Source: Pseudoduganella albidiflava (GTDB lineage Bacteria; Pseudomonadota; Gammaproteobacteria; Burkholderiales; Burkholderiaceae_D). From it: 64,000 nucleotides of DNA. The translations under genes were made by a program, and so were the position numbers. The notes beneath the pieces are model-generated. The model was given only the letters and a program-made list of their open reading frames with translations. It did not search any database and was not told the origin of the DNA. Below are positions 26,601 to 34,311 of the stretch, one piece after another; position 1 is the first letter of the stretch; the number at the start of each line of letters is the position of its first letter. Location: contig NZ_CP036401.1 in assembly GCF_004322755.1 (NCBI RefSeq), forward strand, positions 3,720,001 to 3,784,000, given 5' to 3'.

Positions 26601-27358
26601 TTGTCCCGCGTTGCGATCACCAACTGCAATTGGCTCCCTTCCAGAGCAGCACGAAGTACGGCCCAGAAGGGATTTTCAGCCACAAGTTCGGCTGGCCTTA
26701 GCCATGTGCCAGCGCGGATGAACAGTGCGCGATGACGCAACTGATAATCATCGAACTGATCGAGAATGAGAACTGGCACACGTCCAGCCTTACGTGCTGC
26801 TTCAAGCAGTTCGCCGAACGCTTCTGCAAACGGCTTGCGGCTGGGAGGAGCCGCTTTATCACTGAGCGCAGCGCGAAAGGCCGGGAGGACAGCGCGCCAA
26901 GGACCCTCTGCCCAATCGCTCCCCGCGACCGATTCGATGTAAACGGGCAGGTAGCGATGCCCGGCCTTGAGTTTCGGCGCCAGTCCCGCGCGGAGGAGTG
27001 CCGACTTGCCGACTCCGGACTCACCCACAACAAAAAGCAGCGAGACCTCATTGAGCTTGTCTTCCAGGTGCTTGATGTCCTCCGTTCGGCCAACTAGGTG
27101 CTCCGGCGATTCCCTACGCAGGACGAACGCGTCTGGATCGCGAAGAACCGAGCGCACGGGAACTGCAATGATCGCCGCACGAAGGACGATGAAGACGAAG
27201 ACAACAGCGATGGCCCCAAGAACGTAGCTTGTGTAGGGCTGCGGCAGCTTGAGCTTTTCAAGCGGTGCGTAGAGCGCCAGAAGCGCGAGGCCTAGCCCGC
27301 TTATCCCATTGATCGCCACGGTGCTTACATTGACGCGATCGAGAAAACCCTTGGGCAT
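23609..27358 (-). CDS. Membrane STAND NTPase with twelve C-terminal repeats
   Basis: A 1249-residue protein. Two N-terminal helices (about 18-33 and 44-66) precede an nSTAND-type P-loop NTPase: Walker A GESGVGKS (112-119), Walker B VPVLILDQFDD (about 194-204), then a winged-helix-like region. A third helix lies near 513-531. From about 665 to 1110 run twelve about 40-residue repeats with consensus GL..I.DRVPQETAG..A..LV.AME.NK, then a short tail. STAND proteins oligomerise on ligand binding and many act in phage defence or regulated death; here that is inference. Lower GC than all neighbours and transposon borders show transfer. AAGGAGG precedes the ATG at 27356-27358. Confidence 0.8.
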   Translation of the reverse strand: MPKGFLDRVNVSTVAINGISGLGLALLALYAPLEKLKLPQPYTSYVLGAIAVVFVFIVLRAAIIAVPVRSVLRDPDAFVLRRESPEHLVGRTEDIKHLEDKLNEVSLLFVVGESGVGKSALLRAGLAPKLKAGHRYLPVYIESVAGSDWAEGPWRAVLPAFRAALSDKAAPPSRKPFAEAFGELLEAARKAGRVPVLILDQFDDYQLRHRALFIRAGTWLRPAELVAENPFWAVLRAALEGSQLQLVIATRDNMALGLEAVRFIDPLPYPVDKVAPQYLRDLIERLSGTSSGASGAIDAPLATWPDLRTRLIDDLVSGGAILPQQLKVALLGLQGLPRQQLTTAAFVAVGGVRGLEANWIEMQIGRTVRRSKLSSSDILHLLVALCEPDAVAKTRDLSLRALCELAGLTDQAAVETALTALEEGEVVRRLARVDLNESLWRLDHDYIAGVVDLANRRANRWELTLAEGRKTLAAASGVVQKWEALLPLKTQIQFFLDRAKSRFHYSSSRAYALISLARFAPVMLAVLLVALGYHSIQTNTRNRELAARVSAGFDTEERLSEKEIKNLSDLSLSNMSVARGVIKLMLDDSNLADNFVTHRRAVMAALDLAAEGDWAALSETAERFAEKARGSEEIPKIYVAAMLLDRADRTSKATTLLINAMVTHKNDTDALARLADGLGSIGSRVPQEKAGLAANHVVAAMEANKDNVEVLFSLIGGLAAIADRVPQKTVGLAATFLVASALKPEEYEAYSLFRMADAVDAIADRIPQETAGHLAARLVAAMEANKDGLRSDSGHSAALGVIADRISQESAGHLATRLVTAMVANKGDEDVFSQFADGLRVIVDRVPQETAHQLADRIVAAMKTNKDDDRALPLLASGLGHIGDRVPQKTAGLAVSLVVAAMEANKGSPFKLSRLAGGLGAIGKHVPEGKAGQAATFLIAAMKANMHKPRELFLVPGGLHSIGNRMPQETADLAATAVVAAMQAYNGHVDALCYLYDGLGAIWNRVPQETADLAVTLLVAAMQANKSDVQSLSALAYALGAGADRVPREKAGLVATLLVAGIETNKSRAVGLANGLRAIAHRVPEKTAGQLATRLITGMEARKDDADALSELAAGLAAIEDQVPKVDAQRLSSRLDTLLPQCETVSKCHVTRIGLHGILSRERAIQLAFLAARDPLVDDWSSTIIQRIGHLTGSEFKETEDWDAAEAWLRKHRAAAGVDDASIRKELRDLMRKRQAISNAKATSEATRL

Positions 27359-27539
27359 GAAACGAGCCTCCTTCTGACGATCAGCTGCTATGCCTCAGCT
27401 CGCACTGGCGATTGCCGGCACGACCACCGTGCAATCTTGAATTCGCAGGGCGTCGCTGTTCACTCATACATAATGATAGAGTCAAAAGTCCGCTTTAGGG
27501 CCGAAACAGACTGTCGCGCAACGCATATGCCTAGCAGGC
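27359..27539. other. Upstream region of the STAND gene
   Basis: AT-richer noncoding DNA between the STAND start and the right-end repeats; it must hold the gene's promoter. TTGACT (minus strand, near 27480-27485) is a candidate -35 box, but no convincing -10 box at the right distance was found. No small gene was recognised. Confidence 0.4.
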
Positions 27540-27670
27540 TGTGGCATCCCTTTATTGTTGCAGCCACAGATATGGAAGGGTTCTCCGAGCATTTGTGGCG
27601 AACATTATTGCGCGAAGAACCTGCCGAAAACGGTCTGCCTCACAGGGAAACTTGTGGCAAACTGTATTGT
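27540..27670 (+). repeat. Right-end transposase-binding repeats (3 x 19 bp)
   Basis: Units at 27540-27558 (TGTGGCATCCCTTTATTGT, divergent), 27593-27611 (TTGTGGCGAACATTATTGC) and 27652-27670 (TTGTGGCAAACTGTATTGT). Orientation is opposite to the left-end units. The last ends 9 bp before the terminal ACA at 27677-27679. The asymmetry (two close units left, three spaced units right) is typical of Tn7/Tn5053-like ends. Confidence 0.8.
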
Positions 27671-27679
27671 TTGTCTACA

Positions 27680-27684
27680 CGCAC
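27680..27684. repeat. Target-site duplication, right copy
   Basis: CGCAC directly after the ACA right end, identical to 23504-23508. Confidence 0.88.
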
Positions 27685-27707
27685 CTCGGGCGTTGCACAG
27701 CGCCTGG

Positions 27708-28025
27708 TCACGCCTCGTCGGCCAGCACCTGCTGCGCGAGATTATCGACGGTCACCGGACTGTCGAAGAATGTCACCGTGGGCTCGGTACCGTATTTTTC
27801 GGCGACGAAGGCGCGCCATGCGTTCGTGTACAGCGCCTCGGCTTCCTCGCGCGAGTTCCACAGGTACACGCCGCCGGCGGTGCCGCCATCCTCCGACAAG
27901 ACGTAGTGCTTCTTGAACAGCCCGGGCACGCCCTGGTAGGTGGGCGCCGTGCCCAGGAAGACGCGGCGCGCCTCTTTCGTGGTGATCGGTTGCGGCAGCT
28001 TGAATGCGGTCATGGCGATGATCAT
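27708..28025 (-). CDS. Small monooxygenase-like (YdhR-type) protein
   Basis: A 105-residue protein with the dimeric alpha/beta-barrel look of YdhR/ABM-type monooxygenases: YQGVPGLFKKHYVL, GGVYLWNSREEAEALYTNAW and a terminal FFDSPVTVDN. Such proteins are small cofactor-free oxygenases or ligand binders; the substrate is unknown. GGGAGG lies six bases before the ATG at 28023-28025. It follows the pirin gene by 68 bp on the same strand. Its stop is now 29 bp from the right end of the transposon. Confidence 0.75.
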   Translation of the reverse strand: MIIAMTAFKLPQPITTKEARRVFLGTAPTYQGVPGLFKKHYVLSEDGGTAGGVYLWNSREEAEALYTNAWRAFVAEKYGTEPTVTFFDSPVTVDNLAQQVLADEA

Positions 28026-28093
28026 TGGAGCCTCCCGTAGTAAAGAATCGTCGATGAGGAATCGTCGATGGCGATGCGCTGCCGGCCTATGCG

Positions 28094-28987
28094 TTACAGG
28101 TAGGTGCCCTGCGGCTTCGGCCGGTTCGGCAGCGGTATCCGTTCGCTTTCGCCGGGCACCTGCGGGAACCGGTCCGCTTCCCAGTCTTCCGCCGCCTGCG
28201 ACAGCCGCTCCTTCGACGACGACACGAAATTCCAGAACATGAAGCGGTGCCCGTCCAGCGGCGCGCCGCCGATGACGACGAAGCGGGCATCGGCCGTGGC
28301 CGTGACGCGTGGCGCGGTCGACGTGTCGAGCAGCGCCATCGCGTTCGCGGCCACCGCGATGCCATCCACTTCCACGCTGCCCTGCACCGGATAGATCGCC
28401 GCCTCGGCCGGCAAGGCATGCAGCACCAGCTCGCCGCCCTGCTCCAGCACCACGTCCAGGTACAGCGTTTCCATGTAGGTCGGTACCGGCGACGTGCAGC
28501 CGAAGGCGGAGCCGATCAGCACACGCACCGCGGCGCCATCGATGGTGAGCTCGGGAATGTCGGACGCCGGCGTGTGCGAGAAATTCGGCTCGTCTTCCTC
28601 GTTCGCCTTCGGCAGCGCGGCCCACAGCTGCAGGCCGTGCATGCGGTGCGGGTGGCCTTTCAGGTCGACGGGCGCCCGCTCGGAATGCACGATGCCGCGG
28701 CCGGCCGTCATCCAGTTGATCGCGCCGGGCTCGATGCGCTGGTACGTGCCGATGCTGTCACGGTGGTCCATCGCGCCCTCGAACAGGTACGTGACGGTGG
28801 CCAGCCCGATATGCGGGTGCGGCCGCACGTCGTGGTTGGCGTCGAGCGGCACGTCCAGCGGGCCGAAGTGATCGAAGAAGATGAACGGGCCGACGGCCTG
28901 CTTGATCACCGATGGCAGGTAGCGGCGCACGATGAAGCCGCCGCCCAGGTCCTTGTCGTGGCCCTTGATCAGGTGCGCGATATTCAT
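28094..28987 (-). CDS. Pirin-family protein
   Basis: A 297-residue bicupin. The metal-binding cupin motif is in the N-half: DVRPHPHIGLATVTYLFEG, with later HSERAP and HRMHGLQLW matching pirin/quercetinase ligands (three His and a Glu). The C-half has the degenerate second cupin and RFMFWNFVSSSKERLSQAAEDW, the usual pirin ending. Bacterial pirins act as quercetin dioxygenases or metabolic regulators. Its ATG overlaps the OsmC stop (ATGA), so OsmC, pirin and the YdhR-like protein form a redox-stress operon. Confidence 0.9.
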   Translation of the reverse strand: MNIAHLIKGHDKDLGGGFIVRRYLPSVIKQAVGPFIFFDHFGPLDVPLDANHDVRPHPHIGLATVTYLFEGAMDHRDSIGTYQRIEPGAINWMTAGRGIVHSERAPVDLKGHPHRMHGLQLWAALPKANEEDEPNFSHTPASDIPELTIDGAAVRVLIGSAFGCTSPVPTYMETLYLDVVLEQGGELVLHALPAEAAIYPVQGSVEVDGIAVAANAMALLDTSTAPRVTATADARFVVIGGAPLDGHRFMFWNFVSSSKERLSQAAEDWEADRFPQVPGESERIPLPNRPKPQGTYL

Positions 28988-29388
28988 GCCGGCTCCAGCG
29001 TGGTGGTGACTTCGGTGGCCACGGCCGTCATCAGCTTGTGTACCGGGCACTTTTCCGCGACGGACAGCAGCTCGGCGCGCTGCGCCTCGGACAGGTCGCC
29101 GGCCAGGTGCAGCGTGACGGCCAGGCGGTACACGCCTTTTCGCTCTTCACTGTCGTCGCGCGTGGTGGTGACCTGGATGTCGTCGACCGGGATGTTCTTG
29201 CGCTTGGCGTACCACAGCACCGTGAGGGCCTTGCAGGACGACAGCGCCGCGTCGTACAGGTCGTGCGGCGACGGGCCGGCATCGGCGCCGCCTTCTTCCG
29301 GCGACACGTCCGCCGGGATCAGGTGGTTGCGCACATGGACGATATGGCGCATCGGCTGGGTCGAATCGCGGCGGACGGTAACGGGCAT
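28984..29388 (-). CDS. OsmC-family peroxidase-like protein
   Basis: A 134-residue OsmC/Ohr-fold protein. Both reactive Cys are present: LSSCKALTVLWYAKRK and EKCPVHKLM. This family reduces organic hydroperoxides with lipoyl or dihydrolipoamide donors. ATG 29386-29388 (PVTVRRDS start) is preceded by AGGAAA and chosen over an upstream in-frame ATG at 29427. First gene of the OsmC-pirin-monooxygenase operon. Confidence 0.85.
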   Translation of the reverse strand: MPVTVRRDSTQPMRHIVHVRNHLIPADVSPEEGGADAGPSPHDLYDAALSSCKALTVLWYAKRKNIPVDDIQVTTTRDDSEERKGVYRLAVTLHLAGDLSEAQRAELLSVAEKCPVHKLMTAVATEVTTTLEPA

Positions 29389-29570
29389 CGGGTTTCCTTG
29401 CAAAGTGGTCAAGCCATGGTGGCACAAGCTTAACGGAATTTACAGAAGTCCGCCGGGCGTGCCTACTCCCGGAATGGAGAGTCTTCGCCGATTCCAGCCA
29501 GGCCGCCGCGAAGTTGTCCAGCAGTGCGATCTCGCTGGAGAAATGCGGCTGTTCCGATCATCCCGTGCCC

Positions 29571-31913
29571 TCACCCCAGCCGGCGCGCCACCCGGAAGCC
29601 CACCACGTCGTTGGACAGCAGCGCGGAAAACCCGTTGCGCGCGGCCGAACGCACATAGCGGGGCGGATACAGCCAGGCGCCGCCGCGCACCATCCGCCGG
29701 TCCGGGTCGCCGCCGGAGGCACTACCATCTTCCCAGGCGCCGCCGTCGAGCGGGGCGCCCTCGTAGTTGTCGTGCGCCTCGTCCTGCGTCCATTCCCAGA
29801 CATTGCCGTGCATGTCGTACAGGCCCCAGCCGTTCGGCTGGAAACTGCCGACCTTGGTGGTGCCGCCGCGGAACTCGCCGCGCACCCCGTCGCCGTAGGT
29901 GAAATGGCCGTCGTAGTTCGCGTAGTCGGTGCCGATCTCGTCGCCGAACGCGAACGCCGTGCGGGTGCCGGCGCGGCACGCGTATTCCCACTCGGCCTCG
30001 CTGGGCAGGCGGTACAGGGCGCCGGTCATCACCGACAGCCAGCGCACGTACTGCTGGGCATCGTGCCAGCTGACATTGACGACCGGGTGCCAGTCATCCT
30101 GCTCGAAACCGGGCCGGCTCCAGTCGACGTCCAGCCGGGATTCCCACGCCGTGGCGCGCACGAAGCGGCGCCACTCGCCCACCGTGACCGGATAGCGCCC
30201 CAGGGCGAACGAGCGTTCGATGGCGACCCAGTGCGCGGGCAGCTCGCGCGCCAGCCAGGAAGGCTGGGAGCCGGCCTTGCGCGCCAGCGCGTGCTCATGT
30301 TCGGTGCCGCCCATCTGGAAGCGGCCGGTGGGGATCAGCACCAGGTCCGGGCCGACGGCGGTACCGTCCAGGAAGCGGTCGCGCAGCACGCCGCTGGCAT
30401 CGGCCACCGGGCTGGCCGCGGTGGGCATCAGCGCCGCCAGCTCGGCCGCGTGGCGGGCCGCCTGGTCGCGCCGTGCACGTTCCTGTTCGGCCCTGTACGC
30501 CGCCTGCGCCTTCAGCAGCGCCGCCTTGCGCTGCTTCTCTTCCTCGATGGCGCGCGCCTTGGCCGCATCGGCTTCGCGCCGTGCCAGCAATTGCTGGCGC
30601 AGCTGTTCCTTGCGCGCCTGCGCCGCCGCTTCCGCTTCCAGGCGGCGCTGCTTTTCCAGCTCGCGGCGGGCCTGTTCCTCGCGCAGCTTCTTCACCGCGG
30701 CCGCCTGCGCCTCGGCGCGGCGCCGCGCCGCCAGCTCGACATCGCGCTGCTGCTCCTGCCGGCGCTGCGCTTCCGCCTCGGCGGCGCGCGCCTGTTCCAT
30801 CGCGCGCTGTTCGGCATGCAGGCGCTCCTGGGCTTCCTTCAACTGTGCGCGCTGGCGTTCGTGCTCGCGCCGTTCCGCGGCCAGTTGCGCCGCTGCCGCC
30901 TGGGCCGCCAGCTCTTCCGGCGACGGCCCGGCGGCACGCCGCAGCGCGTCGAGCAGCGCGGTCACGCTGTCGAAGCGTTCCTCGTGGTCGAACGCGAAAC
31001 CCTTCCGCAGCACGTTCCATTGCGCGTCATTGAGGCCCGGCGGCGGCGCCACCTGCACCTGGGCGGAGCGGCTTTCGTCGAACGGCATGGCGCCGGCCAG
31101 CATCTGGTAGATCATCACGGCCACCGCGTAGACATCGAGCCCCGGCGCGGGCCGGCCCTGTTCGGTACCGATCTCCGGCGCGCGATACCCGGCCGTGCCG
31201 GCGTTGGGCACTTGCGGCAGGCCGGCCGTGGCGTCGCGCGAGCGAGCGGCGATGCCGAAGTCGAGCAGCTTGATGTCGCCCTGCGCGGTGAGGAACACAT
31301 TGCCCGGCTTGAGGTCGCGGTGCACCAGGCGGTGCCGCTCCCACGCGTATTGCAGCGCGCTGGCCACCGGCCGCAGGATGCGCTCCACCTCGCCGAACGG
31401 CACCGGGCCGTGGCTGGCCAGCCACGCATCGAGGTCTTGCCCGTCGAGGCATTCCATGATGATGAAGTAGCTCGCCGTGGCCGGATCCTGCGCCCATTCG
31501 TAGACGCGCACGATATTGTCGTGGGCAAGCCGGCGCGCCTGGGTCGCTTCCTCGACCAGCAGGCGCGCATGTACCGGGCTTTGCGTCAGCTGCGGCGGCA
31601 GGATCTTGACGGCCACCTGCTCGCTGTGCCCCAGTTCGGCGTGGGTGGCCAGGTCGGTGGCTTGCCACACCTGGCCCATGCCGCCCATGCCGATCAGGCG
31701 TTCCAGCCGGTAGCGGCGGTGCTGCGGACCGATTTCCTGGCCGGCCATCAGCCCCAGTTCGGTGCCCTGCCGGGCCGGCGGCGGCGCCGTGCCGCCGGGC
31801 GTGTACTCGGCGTCCAGGATCGCGTTCTTGCGCCGCTCGAATTCGTCCGCCGACAGCAGCCCGTCGTCGTGGAGGGCGCGCAATTCACGGATCTTGTCCC
31901 TTGCCGTCTGCAT
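29571..31913 (-). CDS. SHOCT-kinase-coiled coil-FGE fusion protein
   Basis: A 780-residue soluble protein. Residues 1-37 are a SHOCT-like short helical module (HDDGLLSADEFERRKNAIL). A complete Hanks kinase follows: GMGGMGQV (75-82), K103, HRDLKPGNV (D200), LLDFG (D218), GTAGYRAPE. An Ala/Glu/Arg/Gln-rich coiled coil spans about 335-500. The C-terminus (about 520-780) is a formylglycine-generating/SUMF1-type domain (PTGRFQMGG, RLPSEAEWEYACRAG, GLYDMHGNVWEWT, RGGAWLYPPRYVRSAARNG). Bacterial kinase-FGE fusions exist, but the coiled coil and SHOCT add features. The FGE fold often serves binding rather than Cys oxidation. Last gene of the minus-strand set, 18 bp after the SPFH gene. Confidence 0.88.
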   Translation of the reverse strand: MQTARDKIRELRALHDDGLLSADEFERRKNAILDAEYTPGGTAPPPARQGTELGLMAGQEIGPQHRRYRLERLIGMGGMGQVWQATDLATHAELGHSEQVAVKILPPQLTQSPVHARLLVEEATQARRLAHDNIVRVYEWAQDPATASYFIIMECLDGQDLDAWLASHGPVPFGEVERILRPVASALQYAWERHRLVHRDLKPGNVFLTAQGDIKLLDFGIAARSRDATAGLPQVPNAGTAGYRAPEIGTEQGRPAPGLDVYAVAVMIYQMLAGAMPFDESRSAQVQVAPPPGLNDAQWNVLRKGFAFDHEERFDSVTALLDALRRAAGPSPEELAAQAAAAQLAAERREHERQRAQLKEAQERLHAEQRAMEQARAAEAEAQRRQEQQRDVELAARRRAEAQAAAVKKLREEQARRELEKQRRLEAEAAAQARKEQLRQQLLARREADAAKARAIEEEKQRKAALLKAQAAYRAEQERARRDQAARHAAELAALMPTAASPVADASGVLRDRFLDGTAVGPDLVLIPTGRFQMGGTEHEHALARKAGSQPSWLARELPAHWVAIERSFALGRYPVTVGEWRRFVRATAWESRLDVDWSRPGFEQDDWHPVVNVSWHDAQQYVRWLSVMTGALYRLPSEAEWEYACRAGTRTAFAFGDEIGTDYANYDGHFTYGDGVRGEFRGGTTKVGSFQPNGWGLYDMHGNVWEWTQDEAHDNYEGAPLDGGAWEDGSASGGDPDRRMVRGGAWLYPPRYVRSAARNGFSALLSNDVVGFRVARRLG

Positions 31914-31931
31914 CGATATGCTGCCGTTCCC

Positions 31932-34214
31932 TCAGCGCCGCAGCGGCACGCCGCATTCCGCACAGAATTTCGCATCGGCCCGCTCGGCCGGAATCGGGTG
32001 GCCATTGACGCACGCGGCGGCGCCCTGCTGTGCCGGCGCGTGATGGTGGTGCACCGGCGCGCCGGCCTGCGCCACGCCGACGCCGAGCTGCATCTGCGAT
32101 GCCAGCGCATTGGCGTGCGTGGCGTTCTGCAATTTCAGCAGCTCGAGCTGGTGCTGGCGGTCCTTGTCCTGCCGGGCATCGGCCTGGATCCGTTCATCGG
32201 CCAGGGCCTGCTGGGCCATGCGCATCGCCTCCAGCGGGGTGACGCTGTTTTCCGCGCCCACCACCAGCGCCAGCGCCTGCAGCTGGTCGGCACCCATTTC
32301 CGACTGGGTGCGCACTTTCAGCAGCTGGGCCAGCGCCTGCGCGTTGGCGGTCGGCGCCAGCGCCACCTTGCCCGTGTCGGACAGGTTGCCGATCGTGCCG
32401 ATGCGCTCGATCTCGATGCGCGCCAGCTCGGCGGCATGGTTTTGCTGCGCCACCAGCGTTTCATAGGCGCTGCGGGCCCGCGCATAGCGTTCCTCGCGCT
32501 CCAGTTCCATGCGGCGCAGCTCCTGCTGCCACTGCGCCTCATGCTCGCGCAGCTTCAGGGCCAGGCGGTTTTCTTCCGCTTCGTGCGCGATGGCACTGGC
32601 CTGGCGCTGGGCGATGCCGTCCGCCTCGATGGTGCGCAGCAGCTTTTCATGCTGGGCCAGCGACTCGGCGCTGGCGCCGCTGCGCCGCAGCTCGTCGAGC
32701 CGCGCCGTGATGCCCGCCACGTCCACCTGCGACGATGCGTCCTTCACGGCTTCGCCGCGCGACAGGTCGCGGCGCTTCGCCACGTGCAGCTCTTCTTCCC
32801 AATCTCGGATGCGCTCGGCCTCGCGCCGGCGCGCCAGGTTGGCCAGCTCCGCCGCCTGCAACCGGCCCCGGTGGTGTTCCGCCTCGATCTCGGCTTCGCG
32901 GCGCTGGGCCGCCAGGTGCGCCTGCTGCAGCCGCTGCGACTCGGCGCGGCGCGCCGCTTCGTCCTCGATCGCCAGCGCCTGGTCCATGCGGTTGCGGATC
33001 TGCTGCACGTGCAGCTGGTGCGCGAAGCGCTGCCGGGCCAGCGCGCGCTGCTCCACCGCTTCCTGCTGGGCCACCTCGAGTTCGGTGCGCATGCGGAACT
33101 GCGCCAGCTGGCGCACATGTTCCCAGTCCGCCGCTGCACCCGCCTGCTGGCTTGCCAGCTTCGCTAGCTCATGTTCCAGCTCGGCCGCCGCGGCACCGGC
33201 GCCCCGCTCGACCGCCGCCTTGCGCGTGCGCGATTCGACGATGCGCGCATACAGGTCGATCTCGCGCGCCCGGATCGCCTGCATCCGCTCGTTCTCGCGC
33301 AGCGACAGCTCGGCCTTGTCGACCGCCGCATCCTGCTGCAGCTCGGCGCGGCGGTAATCGTTGCGGGCCTGCTGTTCCACGCGCGCCAGCGCCAGCCATT
33401 CTTCCTCGCCATACAGTTCGTCGAGGTGCCGGGCGTGTTCCAGCTGCACGTGGCGCTCGTCGGCCACCAGCCACAGGCTGCCCACGCGTTCGCGGTTGGC
33501 ATCGTATTTGTCGTGGCGCAGCTGCAGCGTTTCCACCTGAACGGCGGCGAGTCCGAACTCCGCGAGGCGCAGCTTCAGTGCCGATTGCAGCCGCTCGTCG
33601 AGCTGCTGGCGCAGGTCGGGGTTGGCGTGCATTTCGCGGATGGACCGCGCGCCGATGAATTCCGCGGCGATCTGCCACACGGATTGCTGCAGCAGCTCGC
33701 GCAGGTGTTTCGTGGTGACGGTGCCCGGCGCCGTCATGAAATGCTGGGCGAACGCGGCCACGTGTTCCACCTTGATCCCCACCGTGAAACTGGCGCTGAC
33801 CTTCAGGTGCTCGGCGGTTTCCAGGTCGGCCAGGTCGAATGTCACCGGCAGCGGCAGCGTGCGGGTGATGAGGATTTCGGCGTGCTGGTCGCGCAGCAGG
33901 TTGTTGAGGCGCTGGAAAAAACCTTCCAGCTCGTACTCGCCCTGCGGCACTTCGGTGGCGGTCGTGCCTTGCAGGATGTAGGCGCGGGTGGTGGGCGGCA
34001 CGCGCAGCGTCTTCGTGAAGATGCCGGACAGTTCGCGCACGCCGAAATAGACCGCCAGCTCGTCGGCGGCGGGTACCCAGCGGTTATCCAGCAGCACCGG
34101 CTCGCTGCGCGGCGCACCCTGCGACAGGCCGCATGCCTCGCAGTAGCCGGCCGCCCCGTTGCGTTGTCCACAGCGCGGGCATTTGACACCGCCGATACCG
34201 AACATCTTGAACAT
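31932..34214 (-). CDS. Zinc-ribbon SPFH/Band-7-like coiled-coil protein
   Basis: A 760-residue protein. It opens with a zinc ribbon (CPRCGQRNGAAGYCEACG, about 12-29), continues with an SPFH/Band-7-like domain (about 45-270: FGVRELSGIF, VSASFTVGIKV, LAEFGLAAVQVETL), then a very long Glu/Arg/Ala coiled coil (about 290-650), and ends with a second zinc ribbon (CVNGHPIPAERADAKFCAEC). SPFH proteins assemble into rings at membranes and scaffold proteases or channels. Start ATG 34212-34214 has GGGAGG seven bases before it; an upstream in-frame ATG at 34238 is weaker. Context suggests a scaffold for the kinase and wall enzymes. Confidence 0.75.
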   Translation of the reverse strand: MFKMFGIGGVKCPRCGQRNGAAGYCEACGLSQGAPRSEPVLLDNRWVPAADELAVYFGVRELSGIFTKTLRVPPTTRAYILQGTTATEVPQGEYELEGFFQRLNNLLRDQHAEILITRTLPLPVTFDLADLETAEHLKVSASFTVGIKVEHVAAFAQHFMTAPGTVTTKHLRELLQQSVWQIAAEFIGARSIREMHANPDLRQQLDERLQSALKLRLAEFGLAAVQVETLQLRHDKYDANRERVGSLWLVADERHVQLEHARHLDELYGEEEWLALARVEQQARNDYRRAELQQDAAVDKAELSLRENERMQAIRAREIDLYARIVESRTRKAAVERGAGAAAAELEHELAKLASQQAGAAADWEHVRQLAQFRMRTELEVAQQEAVEQRALARQRFAHQLHVQQIRNRMDQALAIEDEAARRAESQRLQQAHLAAQRREAEIEAEHHRGRLQAAELANLARRREAERIRDWEEELHVAKRRDLSRGEAVKDASSQVDVAGITARLDELRRSGASAESLAQHEKLLRTIEADGIAQRQASAIAHEAEENRLALKLREHEAQWQQELRRMELEREERYARARSAYETLVAQQNHAAELARIEIERIGTIGNLSDTGKVALAPTANAQALAQLLKVRTQSEMGADQLQALALVVGAENSVTPLEAMRMAQQALADERIQADARQDKDRQHQLELLKLQNATHANALASQMQLGVGVAQAGAPVHHHHAPAQQGAAACVNGHPIPAERADAKFCAECGVPLRR

Positions 34215-34311
34215 GTCAGTCCCTCCCAGTTTCACCATGCGCCCCCGCCGATTTTAACAGGCACGCCACCATTGTCGATTCTCATGGCCCTTGTCGATCC
34301 AATCGAATCCA

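Larger units (their letters stand above)
23509..27679. mobile_element. Transposase-less TGT/ACA-ended transposon carrying a STAND NTPase
   Basis: A 4171-bp unit. Both ends begin 5'-TGT (ACA at the right end on this strand). The outer 28 bp of the two ends, read inwards, agree at 21 positions, including TTCGCCACAA versus TTTGCCACAA. Each end carries several 19-bp repeats in inverted orientation relative to the other end. Flanking 5-bp repeats are identical (CGCAC). This architecture fits the Tn7/Tn5053 (TnsB/TniA) superfamily, whose transposases bind multiple sub-terminal repeats and make 5-bp duplications. No transposase, resolvase or targeting gene is inside; the sole gene is the STAND NTPase. 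It inserted between two convergent genes without breaking either. Confidence 0.85.

Noticed and set aside
23474..29388. A single genomic island including OsmC, pirin and YdhR-like genes with the STAND gene.
   Set aside because: The element's ends and target duplication enclose only the STAND gene; the three redox genes have the composition of their neighbours.
29514..33167. A 1217-codon plus-strand open frame.
   Set aside because: It runs antisense to the kinase-FGE and SPFH genes, has His/Arg/Gln-rich composition and no domain.
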